Shown here: positions 9,375 to 18,322 of the stretch, one piece after another | Numbering within the stretch: position 1 is the stretch's first letter | Layout of the letters: every line of letters starts with the position of its first letter | Assembly (NCBI RefSeq): GCF_009928445.1 | Contig: NZ_JAABNO010000007.1 | Location: 1-64,000, forward strand | Direction: 5' to 3' | Source: Clostridium sp. C8-1-8 | GTDB taxonomy: Bacteria; Bacillota; Clostridia; Clostridiales; Clostridiaceae | DNA: 64,000 bases | Notes under the pieces: model-generated | What the model saw: only the letters and a program-made list of their open reading frames with translations | What the model was told of the DNA's origin: nothing | Databases searched by the model: none | Translations under genes and position numbers: made by a program

Positions 9375-10439
9375 TTAATTTGAAGCTATATTATTATTAG
9401 CAATTGTTAGAATAGATGCATCGTTTGAAATATCAGATACAGTTCTTCCAAGTGCTTTTATTTTACCAGAAATACATCCTCTGCAATGAGCAGGAGTGTC
9501 ATTTATACATATCTTACCTGGATAAAGTGCGTATAATCTTCTGTAATCACCCTCAGTGACATTTGGCATAACTACATTTGCACCGCTTTCTAATGCAATA
9601 ACTCTTCCGTTTTTGTTTAGAGTCTCCATTGCAGTTGTAGCAGTGATTCTTATACCAGGCATAAGTAATCTAGTCAAAGCCATTACCTTTATTGACATAT
9701 GAAAATCACCGCCAGCACAAGCTGCAAGAGGCGTGTCCCCATTTGGTATAAAAGGACCGATACCGATCATATTTGCATCTATTCCCTTAAAGAATAATAT
9801 ATCATCAGCTATTGATTCTATAGTCTGGTTAGGAAGTCCCACTAGCGAACCGCAGCCAACTTCGTAGCCTAGGCTCTTTAGATCTCTAAGACATCTCTTT
9901 CTTTCAGCGTGACTCATCCCAGGATCAAGCTCATGGTATAAATCTTCATCAGTAGTTTCTATTCTAAGTAGATATCTATCAGCTCCAGCTTCTTTCAAAG
10001 CTTTATATTCTTCATAAGTCTTTTCGCCAATACTTATGGTAAGAGTAACTCCAAGAGCCTTTATCTTTCTAATAATATTGGACATTCTTTCTATAGTAAA
10101 ATAATCGTCCTCTCCACCTTGAAGAACTAGATTTTTATAACCATAGCCTACAGCTTTAGTAGCAAAATCCAATATTTCTTCTTCAGATAATCTATATCTT
10201 TCAATATTTTTATTGTCTCTTCTAAGACCACAATACATACAATTTCTCTTACATATGTTTGTAAATTCTATAAGCCCTCTTAAAAGTACTTCATTGCCAC
10301 GATATTCTTCTCTTACTTCATCTGCAGCCTTATATATAGTCTCATTTATTTCGTCATTCTTCAAAAGTTCAACTAGCTCGTCTTTTGTAAGACAATGAGT
10401 AGTTTTCGCTTTTTTTACTAAATCAATTAGTTTATCCAT
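9375..10439 (-). CDS. hydE: [FeFe]-hydrogenase H-cluster maturase HydE
   Basis: A 354-residue radical-SAM enzyme. The cluster-binding motif CKRNCMYC follows LRGLIEFTNI, exactly the HydE/BioB-like context, and YCGLRRDNKNIERYRLS is the usual HydE continuation. HydE acts in the cytoplasm with HydF and HydG to build the diiron subcluster of [FeFe] hydrogenase. Length agrees with the family (~350). The start ATG lies 6-7 bases after AGGAGGAAT on the minus strand. No hydF, hydG or hydA is nearby, which is common in clostridia. PylB-like proteins are related, but the overall match is better to HydE. Confidence 0.92.
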   Translation of the reverse strand: MDKLIDLVKKAKTTHCLTKDELVELLKNDEINETIYKAADEVREEYRGNEVLLRGLIEFTNICKRNCMYCGLRRDNKNIERYRLSEEEILDFATKAVGYGYKNLVLQGGEDDYFTIERMSNIIRKIKALGVTLTISIGEKTYEEYKALKEAGADRYLLRIETTDEDLYHELDPGMSHAERKRCLRDLKSLGYEVGCGSLVGLPNQTIESIADDILFFKGIDANMIGIGPFIPNGDTPLAACAGGDFHMSIKVMALTRLLMPGIRITATTAMETLNKNGRVIALESGANVVMPNVTEGDYRRLYALYPGKICINDTPAHCRGCISGKIKALGRTVSDISNDASILTIANNNIASN

Positions 10440-10615
10440 AAATTCCTCCTAATAACGGACCTTTGCTATTCTTAATAATTATACTATTTAAGTAGGGTTT
10501 TTAAAAGTAAAAAGTGTAACTAAATTGGTTACCGAATATTAATCTTTGGTATAAGTAGATATAAGGGCGGTAAAACTTAATACAAGATAAAAAGTAAGGG
10601 TATTTTAAAGTACTG

Positions 10616-10662
10616 TGTTGAAATTAAGTGTTCAGTCATCAGATGCTTAGATAAGCTTGCGC
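10616..10662 (+). repeat. Dispersed intergenic repeat, copy 1 (shorter)
   Basis: This stretch aligns without gaps to copies at 50264-50325 and, reversed, 60782-60843. The shared cores are TTGAAATTAAG and GATGCTTAGAT followed by AAGCTTGCG. Similarity fades after about 46 bases here. It lies ~175 bases upstream of the pirin gene, in the same orientation. The rest of the 400-base gap between hydE and pirin shows nothing else. Confidence 0.7.
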
Positions 10663-10838
10663 TAATTTCTTGCTCATATAGATCTCCTTAGTAACCCCGT
10701 AATCTCAATGATATTAGTAGTAGTAATCTATATTTAAATTATATGGGATTATTAGATTGACAACTGATAAAAGATAATATATTATAAAGTTACAAGGTTA
10801 TTAAAAGTAATTAACTATAATTAATATAGAGGTGCAAT

Positions 10839-11552
10839 ATGATTAGAAAAATTAAAAATAGTGATATGGGAAAAAGTAAGAACCAGTGGTTAGATAGTAT
10901 ATTCCATTTTTCATTTGCAGATTATTTTAATGTTGAGAATATAAGTTTTGGCGATTTAAGAGTAATAAATGACGATTTAATTCAGCCCCATACTGGCTTT
11001 GATATGCATCCACATAAGGATATGGAGATAATATCTTACGGAATTGAAGGAGAACTTACCCATGAGGACTCTATGGGTAGTAAAGGTGTCATTGGAAGAG
11101 GCCAGGTACAATACATGAGTGCTGGAACTGGAGTTTATCATAGTGAGCACAACAGAGGAGATGTAACTGCAAGATTTCTTCAGATATGGGTGTTACCAGA
11201 TAAGAAGAACCATACTCCTCAATATGGAGATTTTAAGTTCGATTGGGAATTGAGAAAAAATAAATGGTTCCACTTTGTTTCGTCAAAAGCAGGAGATGCA
11301 CCAATAAAGGTTAATCAAGATATAAACTTCTATGCTCTAGAACTAGATGAAGGTAATGAGATCGATTTTGCTGTAGGGAGTAGAAGACAGGCTTATATGC
11401 TGCAAATAGAAGGCTCAAGTACTGTTAATGATGTTGACCTGGACCAAAGAGATGCTGCTGAGATTGTTGAAGAAGATGTAAAGATAAAGGCTAAAGAGAA
11501 ATCTCATATATTAATAATTGAGATGACAAAGAAAAATGTAATTTGGAGATAA
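10839..11552 (+). CDS. Pirin-family cupin protein (YhhW-like)
   Basis: A 237-residue bicupin of the pirin family. The N-terminal cupin has the metal-binding pattern HTGFDMHPHKDMEIISY with further ligands at E..LTHEDS and YHSEHN, matching the four-ligand site of pirin/YhhW. Some bacterial homologues have quercetin 2,3-dioxygenase activity in vitro; the true role is usually unknown. The ATG follows TAGAGGTG. It is a single gene followed by its own terminator. Confidence 0.9.
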   Translation: MIRKIKNSDMGKSKNQWLDSIFHFSFADYFNVENISFGDLRVINDDLIQPHTGFDMHPHKDMEIISYGIEGELTHEDSMGSKGVIGRGQVQYMSAGTGVYHSEHNRGDVTARFLQIWVLPDKKNHTPQYGDFKFDWELRKNKWFHFVSSKAGDAPIKVNQDINFYALELDEGNEIDFAVGSRRQAYMLQIEGSSTVNDVDLDQRDAAEIVEEDVKIKAKEKSHILIIEMTKKNVIWR

Positions 11553-11557
11553 TTTTT

Positions 11558-11602
11558 AAATCCCGTAGACTTTTAATAGAAAAGTTTACGGGATTTATTA
11601 TT
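11558..11602 (+). terminator. Terminator after the pirin gene
   Basis: AAATCCCGTAGACTTTT pairs with AAAAGTTTACGGGATTT around a small loop and is followed by a T/A-rich tract. Confidence 0.82.
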
Positions 11603-11685
11603 TCCATTAATAGTAAAACATATTTCACATTACCTCATATATAGACATAGTATAGTATATAACAATACTTGGAGTTGAAGGCTAA

Positions 11686-11961
11686 ATGCTTTATGCACTG
11701 ATTTTAGCAGGAGGCAAGGGAACAAGACTCTATCCACTATCTAGATCGGACAGACCTAAACAGTTTTTGAAGGTGGTAAATAACAAAAGCTTTTTGGTTA
11801 ATACTGTTGAAAGAATTCACCCATTGGTACCGACAGACAATATCTATGTTATTACTAATAAGGATTATGAGGATCAAATAAAAGAAGAGTTATCAGACAT
11901 TTGCGCTGACAATATATTCACAGAACCCAGTAATAAGGAGACCGCTTTATTCACATTATAG
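11686..11961 (+). pseudogene. manC: 5' part of manC (mannose-1-phosphate guanylyltransferase), interrupted
   Basis: The first 87 residues are the start of a GDP-mannose pyrophosphorylase: the nucleotide-binding signature LILAGGKGTRLYPLSR, the SDRPKQFL segment and YVITNKDY. The protein would make GDP-mannose from mannose-1-phosphate and GTP. After the conserved E-P-x-x-K-x-T-A motif (EPSNKETA) the frame runs into foreign DNA, adds LFTL and stops at 11961. The rest of the gene is at 34286-35110. Without excision of the inserted element this fragment cannot be a working enzyme, since the mannose-binding part is missing. Confidence 0.92.
11932..11946 (+). repeat. Left attachment site core (attL)
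   Basis: AATAAGGAGACCGCT here and AATAAAGAGACCGCT at 34289-34303 differ in one base, with GAGACCGCT identical. Both fall in the same manC codons, and the manC frame leaves homology immediately after this site. This is the crossover site expected for a large serine recombinase. Confidence 0.88.
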
Positions 11962-12100
11962 GTCATTTGGATATAGATGGTAGTTGTGTGAGATTAATAA
12001 TATTAAAATAGTATCATACAATAAGATACATATAGACAGAATGTTCATCAGAAGTATCAATGGTTTTACAAGAGTATGAAAATAGACATAAATAATATTT

Positions 12101-12134
12101 GGAGTGCAAGATAATAGTTTTTGCTCTCCTTTTA
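12101..12134 (+). terminator. Hairpin terminator near the left end of the element
   Basis: GGAGTGCAA pairs with TTGCTCTCC apart from one mismatch and is followed by TTTTATTTG. It may shield the cargo from transcription coming out of the manC promoter. The remaining 12135-12323 stretch shows only a possible 34-residue membrane peptide remnant. Confidence 0.55.
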
Positions 12135-12323
12135 TTTGCTTTTAAATAGGTGAAGAGAATCAGTGTATTAATGAATCGCCTTACTATATTATATATGATT
12201 TATAATATCATTGTTTATTTTAGGACTAATACTTTTATGTTCCTATTGGAAATGGTATAACTATAACAAGATGGTAACTAAGAAATTAAAGAATAGATAT
12301 ACAAATTGGAGTTGATGATTATT

Positions 12324-12497
12324 ATGGCACTATCTATGAATGATTCGCCAACAGCGAAATTGTTTATAAACGAGTATCAGATTAGAGTTGCTAAAAAGAT
12401 GCTTGAAGATGGATATGATAAACAGAAAATTTTAAAGATTTTAGAACTGTCATAAGAAGAGGTAGTTAAAGAAGTTTTGAATAAAATAAAAGAATAA
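12324..12497 (+). pseudogene. Small Rpn/transposase-tail-like ORF with an in-frame stop
   Basis: From ATG 12324 (after GGAGTTGATG) a 43-residue product containing RVAKKMLEDGYDKQKILKIL is read to a TAA at 12453-12455. The same frame continues with EEVVKEVLNKIKE to TAA at 12495-12497. The continued peptide resembles the C-terminal tail of Rpn-family (PD-(D/E)XK transposase-like) proteins (AKKML..G.....I....LS.EE), where the stop would sit at a Lys/Glu codon. A single nonsense change is the simplest explanation. A related intact small gene is at 21435-21602. Confidence 0.5.
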
Positions 12498-12609
12498 AAT
12501 GGATATTGGGATGTATCCAGTCATAAGAAATATTGATTAGTGTAAAAATGCCATATTATAGAGTCAGTATAGCATTTGAATAAGTCTATGTAAGATAAAT
12601 TAAAATTTA

Positions 12610-12618
12610 TGGTATAAT
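12610..12618 (+). promoter_or_regulatory. Extended -10 promoter element (TGGTATAAT)
   Basis: TG-N-TATAAT lies 53 bases before the chosen start of the exonuclease gene, a good match to a SigA extended -10. The -35 region is weak. It probably drives the exonuclease and the next one or two genes. Confidence 0.5.
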
Positions 12619-12670
12619 ATGAATTGTCATGAAATTTATACCATTTTTATTGTGTTTTAGGGGGAAGAGT

Positions 12671-13786
12671 ATGGGATTGATAAGTAAGTTGTTACAAGGG
12701 ATATTTGGTTCTAATAAAGAAAGTAAAACTACTAATGATGGACAAGGAAGTGTTTCGACAGAATATAATAAAAGTATTGAACCCTACGATGAATATATGA
12801 CCTATAAAAACAGCAGCGAATATCCTGATGATTTCGTAGTATTCGATTTTGAAACAACAGGCTTAGATGCAAAGGCAGATAGGATAATTCAGATTGGGGC
12901 TTTAAGGTATAGAAATAATGAAAAAGTAGATGAATTTATTACATATGTAAATCCTCAAAAACCAATACAGAGTAATATAACGGACTTAACTGGAATTACA
13001 AGTAGTGATGTTAAAAATGCACCAACTATATCTCAGATATTTCCAAGATTCACAGAGTTCATAGGGGATTATAAATTGATTGCTCATAATGCAGATTTTG
13101 ATATTAAGTTCTTCCTTAATAATGCTTATAATTTAAGAGTTGAAAAACCTAAAAATGAAGTAATTGATACACTAGCACTGGCTAGAAAATATATAAAAGA
13201 TGAAAAGGGCTTGAAACTAGAAAACTATAAACTTCCTACTTTGAAGAAATTTTTAGGTATTACAGTAGGATCTCATAATTCAGCAGATGATTGTATTGTT
13301 TGTGCTGAAGTCTATAAGAAATGCAAGGAAAAGATAGTTGCAACTACTAAGCCTAAGAAGAATGAAAATACTGAAGTTGATAATAAATTTAAAGAAATAG
13401 AACAGCAATGCTATGAGAATATTAAACAAATATTATTGAGGAATAATAGGCCAATAAAATTCCTAAAGCCAGGGCATACAGGTAATTATTTTGATATACT
13501 AACCTTCTATACTCTTGTTAGAATAAAGTTACAGGGTAAAAAACAGTATATACTAACAAAGCACAGCGAATATGAAGTAAAAGTCCTATGGCCTGATTCT
13601 ATATGTGAGGCTGCTACAAAGAGTGAAACTGGAGTTACAAGAATTGCGTATAATTCTCCAGAGGATCTATTTAAAATTGAACCTCTAATAGTAAAAGACT
13701 TTGACGACCTTATGAAGAGTCTTGAATATTATAGGGAAGGTGTTAGTTCTGCTGAAAGACATATTAAGGAGTATTTAAGTTCATAA
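12671..13786 (+). CDS. DEDDh-family 3'-5' exonuclease with extra C-terminal domain
   Basis: A 371-residue protein from ATG 12671, chosen for the RBS AGGGGGAAG six bases upstream. Residues ~52-225 form a DnaQ/PolC-type exonuclease: Exo I FDFETTGLD (D59, E61), Exo II HNADFDIKF, and Exo III HNSADDC. The N-terminal ~50 residues are low-complexity and the C-terminal ~140 residues (from about KNENTEVDNKF) form an uncharacterised domain. The enzyme would trim DNA or RNA 3' ends. It is followed 17 bases later by a small unknown protein and then by a SIR2-like gene, suggesting a defence or accessory role rather than housekeeping proofreading. Confidence 0.85.
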   Translation: MGLISKLLQGIFGSNKESKTTNDGQGSVSTEYNKSIEPYDEYMTYKNSSEYPDDFVVFDFETTGLDAKADRIIQIGALRYRNNEKVDEFITYVNPQKPIQSNITDLTGITSSDVKNAPTISQIFPRFTEFIGDYKLIAHNADFDIKFFLNNAYNLRVEKPKNEVIDTLALARKYIKDEKGLKLENYKLPTLKKFLGITVGSHNSADDCIVCAEVYKKCKEKIVATTKPKKNENTEVDNKFKEIEQQCYENIKQILLRNNRPIKFLKPGHTGNYFDILTFYTLVRIKLQGKKQYILTKHSEYEVKVLWPDSICEAATKSETGVTRIAYNSPEDLFKIEPLIVKDFDDLMKSLEYYREGVSSAERHIKEYLSS

Positions 13787-13803
13787 TAAACAGGAGTGAT
13801 TGC

Positions 13804-14349
13804 ATGATATACAGAGTAGAAGGTAAAGTTCATTTATGGGGATGGATAGATTTTAAAAGTAGCATAAATGCTCGAATCATAGATTATAAAACAGAAGGTA
13901 ATTACATACGATGGATAGAGTTTCAGACAAATATTAGTGATGATTCATTGAATAAAATTCTTGAAGAATATGGACTTAAAATTGTCACTGAAAGTAAGGT
14001 TAAAGAAACTCCTACTAATGACACTAAAAATGAGCCTATGATGTTTTATAAAATGGATAAAAACAAACAGGATATACTTGTAAAATGGATCAATACAAAT
14101 TTTGCTAAGATAAAGACCATAAATAAAGATAAGACAAGCCTTGAATTAAAAGACTTTTTTAAGGAATTTCCTATTACTAACGGTGAATTTAAAGGGGCTA
14201 TGGTAGAGAAGTGTGGCTTTCAGTACGACTCCAATGACGGGATAAACTGGTATTTTAATATATCAAAGAAATCATCAGCATTTCTATCTAATAATAAGAA
14301 CTATTATTTTGGCTACACAAAAGAAAAGTCTCAATGGTCAAAAGACTAG
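13804..14349 (+). CDS. Hypothetical protein, 181 residues, partner of the exonuclease gene
   Basis: Not recognised. The N-terminal ~55 residues are aromatic-rich and probably beta-stranded (VEGKVHLWGWIDFKS). A Lys-rich linker follows (~60-80), then a C-terminal ~100 residues with helical character and the segment LKDFFKEFPITNGEFKGAMVEKCGF, which has the feel of a small winged-helix or DNA-binding fold; that is only an impression. RBS AGGAGTG precedes the ATG. It lies 17 bases after the exonuclease gene, so it is almost certainly in the same transcript. Confidence 0.7.
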   Translation: MIYRVEGKVHLWGWIDFKSSINARIIDYKTEGNYIRWIEFQTNISDDSLNKILEEYGLKIVTESKVKETPTNDTKNEPMMFYKMDKNKQDILVKWINTNFAKIKTINKDKTSLELKDFFKEFPITNGEFKGAMVEKCGFQYDSNDGINWYFNISKKSSAFLSNNKNYYFGYTKEKSQWSKD

Positions 14350-14458
14350 TTCTAATAGTGAATACTTTTTCATTTTATTATTAACATAATATTTTTTTCT
14401 ATTGAGTTATCAAGTTTACCAATACAAGTTTTGAAAAGTTTTTATGGGGGGGAGTTAT

Positions 14459-15886
14459 ATGAAATCAATACTTATTGGAAATGGAGTTAATATACAATTT
14501 GGTGGTAAAGCATATACAAGTGACTTTATTATGAAAAGGATTAAGTATAAAGCCAAGTTAGGATGTTACGACATTCTATTTAATGGTACTCTTAGTAAAG
14601 AGGGGATTATTGGAATTCTTAATGCTTTTGTTGAAATTACAAATGATATCTTAGAGAATAAATATGATGACTGTGTAAGTGATGATGGGCTATTGGCTAC
14701 TCTTGATGATTTTAAACGTAGGTATAAAAAAATAAATGCATCACATGAGTTAATGCTTGAAGATTGGTTCTTTGTTTTACATATATTTTTCTTAAAAAAC
14801 AGTGATTTATCAAACAATCTTATGGCTTCAAAGCAAGGATTTGAAAGGCTAATCTTAGATGGAATTTATAATGAATCAAAATTACAAGAAATATATAACG
14901 ATATACCTAAAAGAGCGAAGAAATTTTTTTCTGATTTTGATAATATTTTTACTTTGAATTATGATAATAATTTAGAAAATTTGACAGGGAAAAATGTATA
15001 TCATCTGCATGGTGATTTCTCGGTTTTATCAAACAGTGAAAATCCTGAAAATGTTTGGGGGTTTATTAGACAGAAAAGGAATAGTAGAGTAGTTATAGAA
15101 GGTATGGAACATTGTTTTTGTAATGCTCTATTAGATTATAGTGGATATGAAAAATTAAATGTGGCTAATACTAACCACAATCTTATAGAATACTCAGAAA
15201 AATTCAAATGCCTATATGATAATGATGATGAAGAGTTTAAAACGTACTTATTAAGCATTAAAGATATAAGACCTGATGAATATCAAATGATTATGACTAA
15301 AATAAATCATCCCAACCTCAAGATGGCAACAGAATATTATTTTCATGAGTTTGAGAATATAAAAGATGAACTTCATATTATTGGCATGTCTCCAAATAAT
15401 GATGGTCATATCTTTGAGTACATCAATAAAAATAGAAATTTAAGTAAAGTTTATTTTTATTATTATTCAGATTCCGAAAGGAAGTATATAAATGAACTAC
15501 TTCCAAAAGATTTGTATATACCTATGAATGTGAATGATTTGTGGCAATCCCTAAATTGTGTTAAGAAAAAGTATAATGTAAAATATAACATACCTGCTAA
15601 AATAGATGATTTCATAAAGTGTTTTAATGAGTTATCAGGTGATACTGTTTCAAAAGATAATATTTTATGGGAAGTAAGTTGTATCCCAAGTTTTGAGGCT
15701 GTGCGACTTTGTAAACTTGTAAAAGAAGATTTGAGGAAGAGAAATCCAGAAAATAAATCAACTAGCGAAGAGGAGTTTAAAATAACATCTGCAAGTGTTA
15801 GTTATATTGCTTTATCAGAAGGAGTTTTACCATCTACATTATATATGCTATATGTCATTTTTTGTGATGTAATTAAAGATATATAG
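14459..15886 (+). CDS. SIR2-like domain protein, probable anti-phage NADase
   Basis: A 475-residue protein from ATG 14459 (after GGGGGGGAG; an ATG five codons earlier overlaps the RBS). It opens with a Rossmann nucleotide-binding motif SILIGNGVNIQFGG, and the SIR2 active-site features follow: FTLNYDNNLE and the catalytic-His motif VYHLHGDF near residues 170-190. A later segment ELHIIGMSPNNDGHIF matches the GxS/D closing motif of SIR2_2/DUF4917-type proteins. The C-terminal ~110 residues are unknown. Related proteins (ThsA, DSR) cleave NAD+ to abort phage infection; that role here is inferred. It follows the exonuclease and its partner in a defence-rich element. Confidence 0.75.
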   Translation: MKSILIGNGVNIQFGGKAYTSDFIMKRIKYKAKLGCYDILFNGTLSKEGIIGILNAFVEITNDILENKYDDCVSDDGLLATLDDFKRRYKKINASHELMLEDWFFVLHIFFLKNSDLSNNLMASKQGFERLILDGIYNESKLQEIYNDIPKRAKKFFSDFDNIFTLNYDNNLENLTGKNVYHLHGDFSVLSNSENPENVWGFIRQKRNSRVVIEGMEHCFCNALLDYSGYEKLNVANTNHNLIEYSEKFKCLYDNDDEEFKTYLLSIKDIRPDEYQMIMTKINHPNLKMATEYYFHEFENIKDELHIIGMSPNNDGHIFEYINKNRNLSKVYFYYYSDSERKYINELLPKDLYIPMNVNDLWQSLNCVKKKYNVKYNIPAKIDDFIKCFNELSGDTVSKDNILWEVSCIPSFEAVRLCKLVKEDLRKRNPENKSTSEEEFKITSASVSYIALSEGVLPSTLYMLYVIFCDVIKDI

Positions 15887-15951
15887 TCAAACTAAAAAAT
15901 TAAGAGTTAATAAAATAAAATGAAATCATATGTTATTTAAGGTGGGATAGA

Positions 15952-16234
15952 ATGGATTTGGCAGAAAATCAGAGAGTAATGTTACAAAAAAATTTGGAAT
16001 ATCTTAAAAGATAAATTTATTAGATTTGCTGGTAAAACAAGAAGTAAGGATATATCAGTAGTTGAAGGAATAAAAAGCATCAGTCATGAGACTTTTAAGT
16101 TGTTTCAATATAACACAACAGAAGAGGCAACTATTGCAAATGAATTTATACAATTTGCAGCAAATACTATAATTACTACTAAATCTTTAGAACGAACATT
16201 AGTTGAGGTTAAAAAAATATATAAACTTTCATAA
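15952..16234 (+). pseudogene. Small frameshifted gene, ~93 codons
   Basis: After a good RBS (AAGGTGGGAT) the ATG at 15952 reads MDLAENQRVMLQKNLEYLKR and stops at 16012-16014. A second frame offset by one base continues from the same spot as DKFIRFAGKTRSKDISVVEG to TAA 16234 with no further stop. Joining the two frames gives a ~93-residue helical protein, so a one-base insertion or deletion near 15990-16005 is likely. The family is not recognised. Confidence 0.5.
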
Positions 16235-16424
16235 AAGAAATATAATTGATTTAAAGAAATATTTTTTGATTGCAAGTTTTTTATATTTATTATTTACTTG
16301 ACTTTATATTTTTAACATAGGCTTTGTTAAAGAATATTGTTAAAAATTATATAATTTCTATAGAGTTATCTCACACATGTAAAATATTACGAATGTAAAT
16401 TTATTTTTAGATGGGGTATTTGTT

Positions 16425-16736
16425 ATGGATATAATATTTAGTAATTTCAAAAATTGGATTAATAGCAAAAAAGAATTATGGAAAGAACAGGGCTTGATTA
16501 TGGATGAAATTATTGAACCTGCTCATGCTCACCAAATCCATATTAATTTACATTCAAATGATGGTTTTGGACATATCGGGTTGTTTGAGAGTAACAATAT
16601 TTATTGGGTAGAATTTGAGGCTGCTGCAAGAAAATTCAAGGACTTTTATAGGTATTTTGAATTTGAAATATTACCATGTTTTGATAATGTTGAACAAGAA
16701 TATATAAGGTTTATGACACTCAGGGAAGATAAATAA
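16425..16736 (+). CDS. Small immunity-like protein
   Basis: A 103-residue acidic cytosolic protein with no signal or membrane segment. It contains HINLHSNDGFGHIGLFESNN and YWVEFEAAA. The small size, acidic and aromatic character and the position in a row of unrelated small genes are typical of toxin-immunity proteins, but the family is not certain. RBS GATGGGGT precedes the ATG. Confidence 0.6.
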   Translation: MDIIFSNFKNWINSKKELWKEQGLIMDEIIEPAHAHQIHINLHSNDGFGHIGLFESNNIYWVEFEAAARKFKDFYRYFEFEILPCFDNVEQEYIRFMTLREDK

Positions 16737-16811
16737 CATATTAGTTTATTTTCAATATTTATAATACACTTAGTGCAAGATAGAGCGAAAGGATTAGAGT
16801 GGAGGCATTCT

Positions 16812-17054
16812 ATGAAGATAAAAGAGTTAGAGCAAAGACTAATTATTGAAGGTATACCAAAGAACTCGTATTGCATATATGGTGGATTTCCTTGGGAAGC
16901 ATATTGTCTAAATGAATATTATGGTACTTGGGAAGTTTATTATAGCGAAAAAGGTAATAAGACAGGATTAAAACTATTTAAAAATGAAGATGAAGCCTGT
17001 GAATATTTTTATAACAAACTTATATCAGATTTGAAGATTATGGGAATAATTTGA
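16812..17054 (+). CDS. Small immunity protein-like (Imm59-like pattern)
   Basis: An 80-residue protein from ATG 16812, chosen because GGAGG lies about seven bases upstream. The pattern EGIPKNSYCIYGGFPWEAYCL...WEVYYSEKGNKTGLKLFKNEDEACEYFYNKL is one I associate with immunity proteins of polymorphic/contact-dependent toxins; the family number Imm59 is from memory. No cognate toxin is present nearby, so it may protect against toxins of competing strains. Confidence 0.6.
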   Translation: MKIKELEQRLIIEGIPKNSYCIYGGFPWEAYCLNEYYGTWEVYYSEKGNKTGLKLFKNEDEACEYFYNKLISDLKIMGII

Positions 17055-17117
17055 TTCCGAATTTTCATGTTGTTCATTAAGGAAAAAATGCGTAGTATAT
17101 TTATTTGGGGTGATTTT

Positions 17118-17594
17118 GTGGATAACTGGATAAAACTTAATGGTATTGAATATAACGGAATATGGGATAGATTCTATGAGATCTTTAATTTCAACCCAAG
17201 CATTTATAAAAGAAATTGGCCAAGTTTTAAAGAACCTTCACCATTTATAACATATGATATTAGTAACAATTATGATGATAGCGTACTTGATGAATGGTAT
17301 GAAATTTCATTAAAAGTTATGAAGGAATGTACTGGCGAAGAAGAGTTCATTTATGCTTTAGATTGGCAACATGAATCATATCTATTTAATCCACATCTTG
17401 ATAAGCCAATTGGAAGATGGACTATTGAACCATTTCCAGATGGAGATTACTATATATTTCTTCCAAAGGATTTTAGATGGGGAATACTCACTCACCCATG
17501 GGAAGAAACAATTTGCATTTTTGGAAAGGATCTGTTAGATAGTTTTTTGAAGTATAATCCTAAAATGATCCAAACTGTAAAAAGACATGGATAA
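17118..17594 (+). CDS. DUF2716-like small protein
   Basis: The preferred start is GTG 17118 with GGGGTG a few bases upstream, giving 158 residues; in-frame ATGs at 17088 and 17067 are alternatives. The patterns IWDRFYEIFNF, FITYDI, YALDWQHESY and FPDGDYYIFLPKDFRWG resemble the DUF2716 family, small Firmicute proteins often found beside toxin-immunity genes. Function is unknown. It continues the row of small cytosolic genes from 16425 to 18601. Confidence 0.6.
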   Translation: MDNWIKLNGIEYNGIWDRFYEIFNFNPSIYKRNWPSFKEPSPFITYDISNNYDDSVLDEWYEISLKVMKECTGEEEFIYALDWQHESYLFNPHLDKPIGRWTIEPFPDGDYYIFLPKDFRWGILTHPWEETICIFGKDLLDSFLKYNPKMIQTVKRHG

Positions 17595-17700
17595 TTAAAT
17601 AATTATATGTTGCAATATTATTTATTAACAGAACCTTATAAAAAAAATTAGTTCCGATAGCAAACTAATATACATAAATAAGGTACAAGGATGTGAAAAT

Positions 17701-18183
17701 ATGTTATCCCTAAAAGATGAAGCCGAGATATATAGAATCGGATTAGTTACAGGCTTATTTACGAAAGATGATGTTATCAGTTGGGCTGATAAGATTATTG
17801 AAATACAAGAAAGTATTGAATATGAAATTATTGAAATTTCATTACTTCAAAGGTCTAATAAAGCAGATATTGCTCTAAAACTTTCAGAGTTTAAAGGCGT
17901 GACAGACAAGCACAAGATTATTAATACATTTCTTGGTTTATGTTCATATTTTTATAATAATAAAAAATTCACTGCGGATGATATGTGTACTATTTTATAC
18001 CGTTTAGTTTCAACAAAAGTTGATATATCCATATGTTCTGATATAGAGCAAAAGATTCATTATCTATCAGATGGTTATTATTTAGCCTCTGAAGGGATAT
18101 ATGGGGACTTGGAAAACATTTGTAGTGACTTAAATGGATTTTTAGAACAATACCTTATATACGCAAAAGAGTTTAGTTTTTGA
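17701..18183 (+). CDS. Hypothetical small helical protein, immunity-like
   Basis: A 160-residue, mostly helical acidic protein (YRIGLVTGLFTKDDVISWADKIIE, then several helices). I associate the start with a family of small Firmicute proteins found in toxin-immunity clusters but cannot name it. RBS AAGGATG precedes the ATG. The 106-base gap upstream separates it from the DUF2716-like gene. Confidence 0.55.
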   Translation: MLSLKDEAEIYRIGLVTGLFTKDDVISWADKIIEIQESIEYEIIEISLLQRSNKADIALKLSEFKGVTDKHKIINTFLGLCSYFYNNKKFTADDMCTILYRLVSTKVDISICSDIEQKIHYLSDGYYLASEGIYGDLENICSDLNGFLEQYLIYAKEFSF

Positions 18184-18322
18184 TGAACAATTTTCTTTTA
18201 ATATTAATCAAACCAATATATGATTTAGAGAATAACAGTTAAATAAATAATGTGAAGTAAAAATTATTTGTATAACATACAGATAAATAGTAATTTGTTT
18301 AATATAGAGGGGATGAAGCATA

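Noticed and set aside
12190..12320. A possible 34-residue membrane peptide (FILGLILLCSYWKWYNYNK) near the left end
   Set aside because: It has only a TTG start without RBS; it may be a remnant but cannot be supported as a gene.
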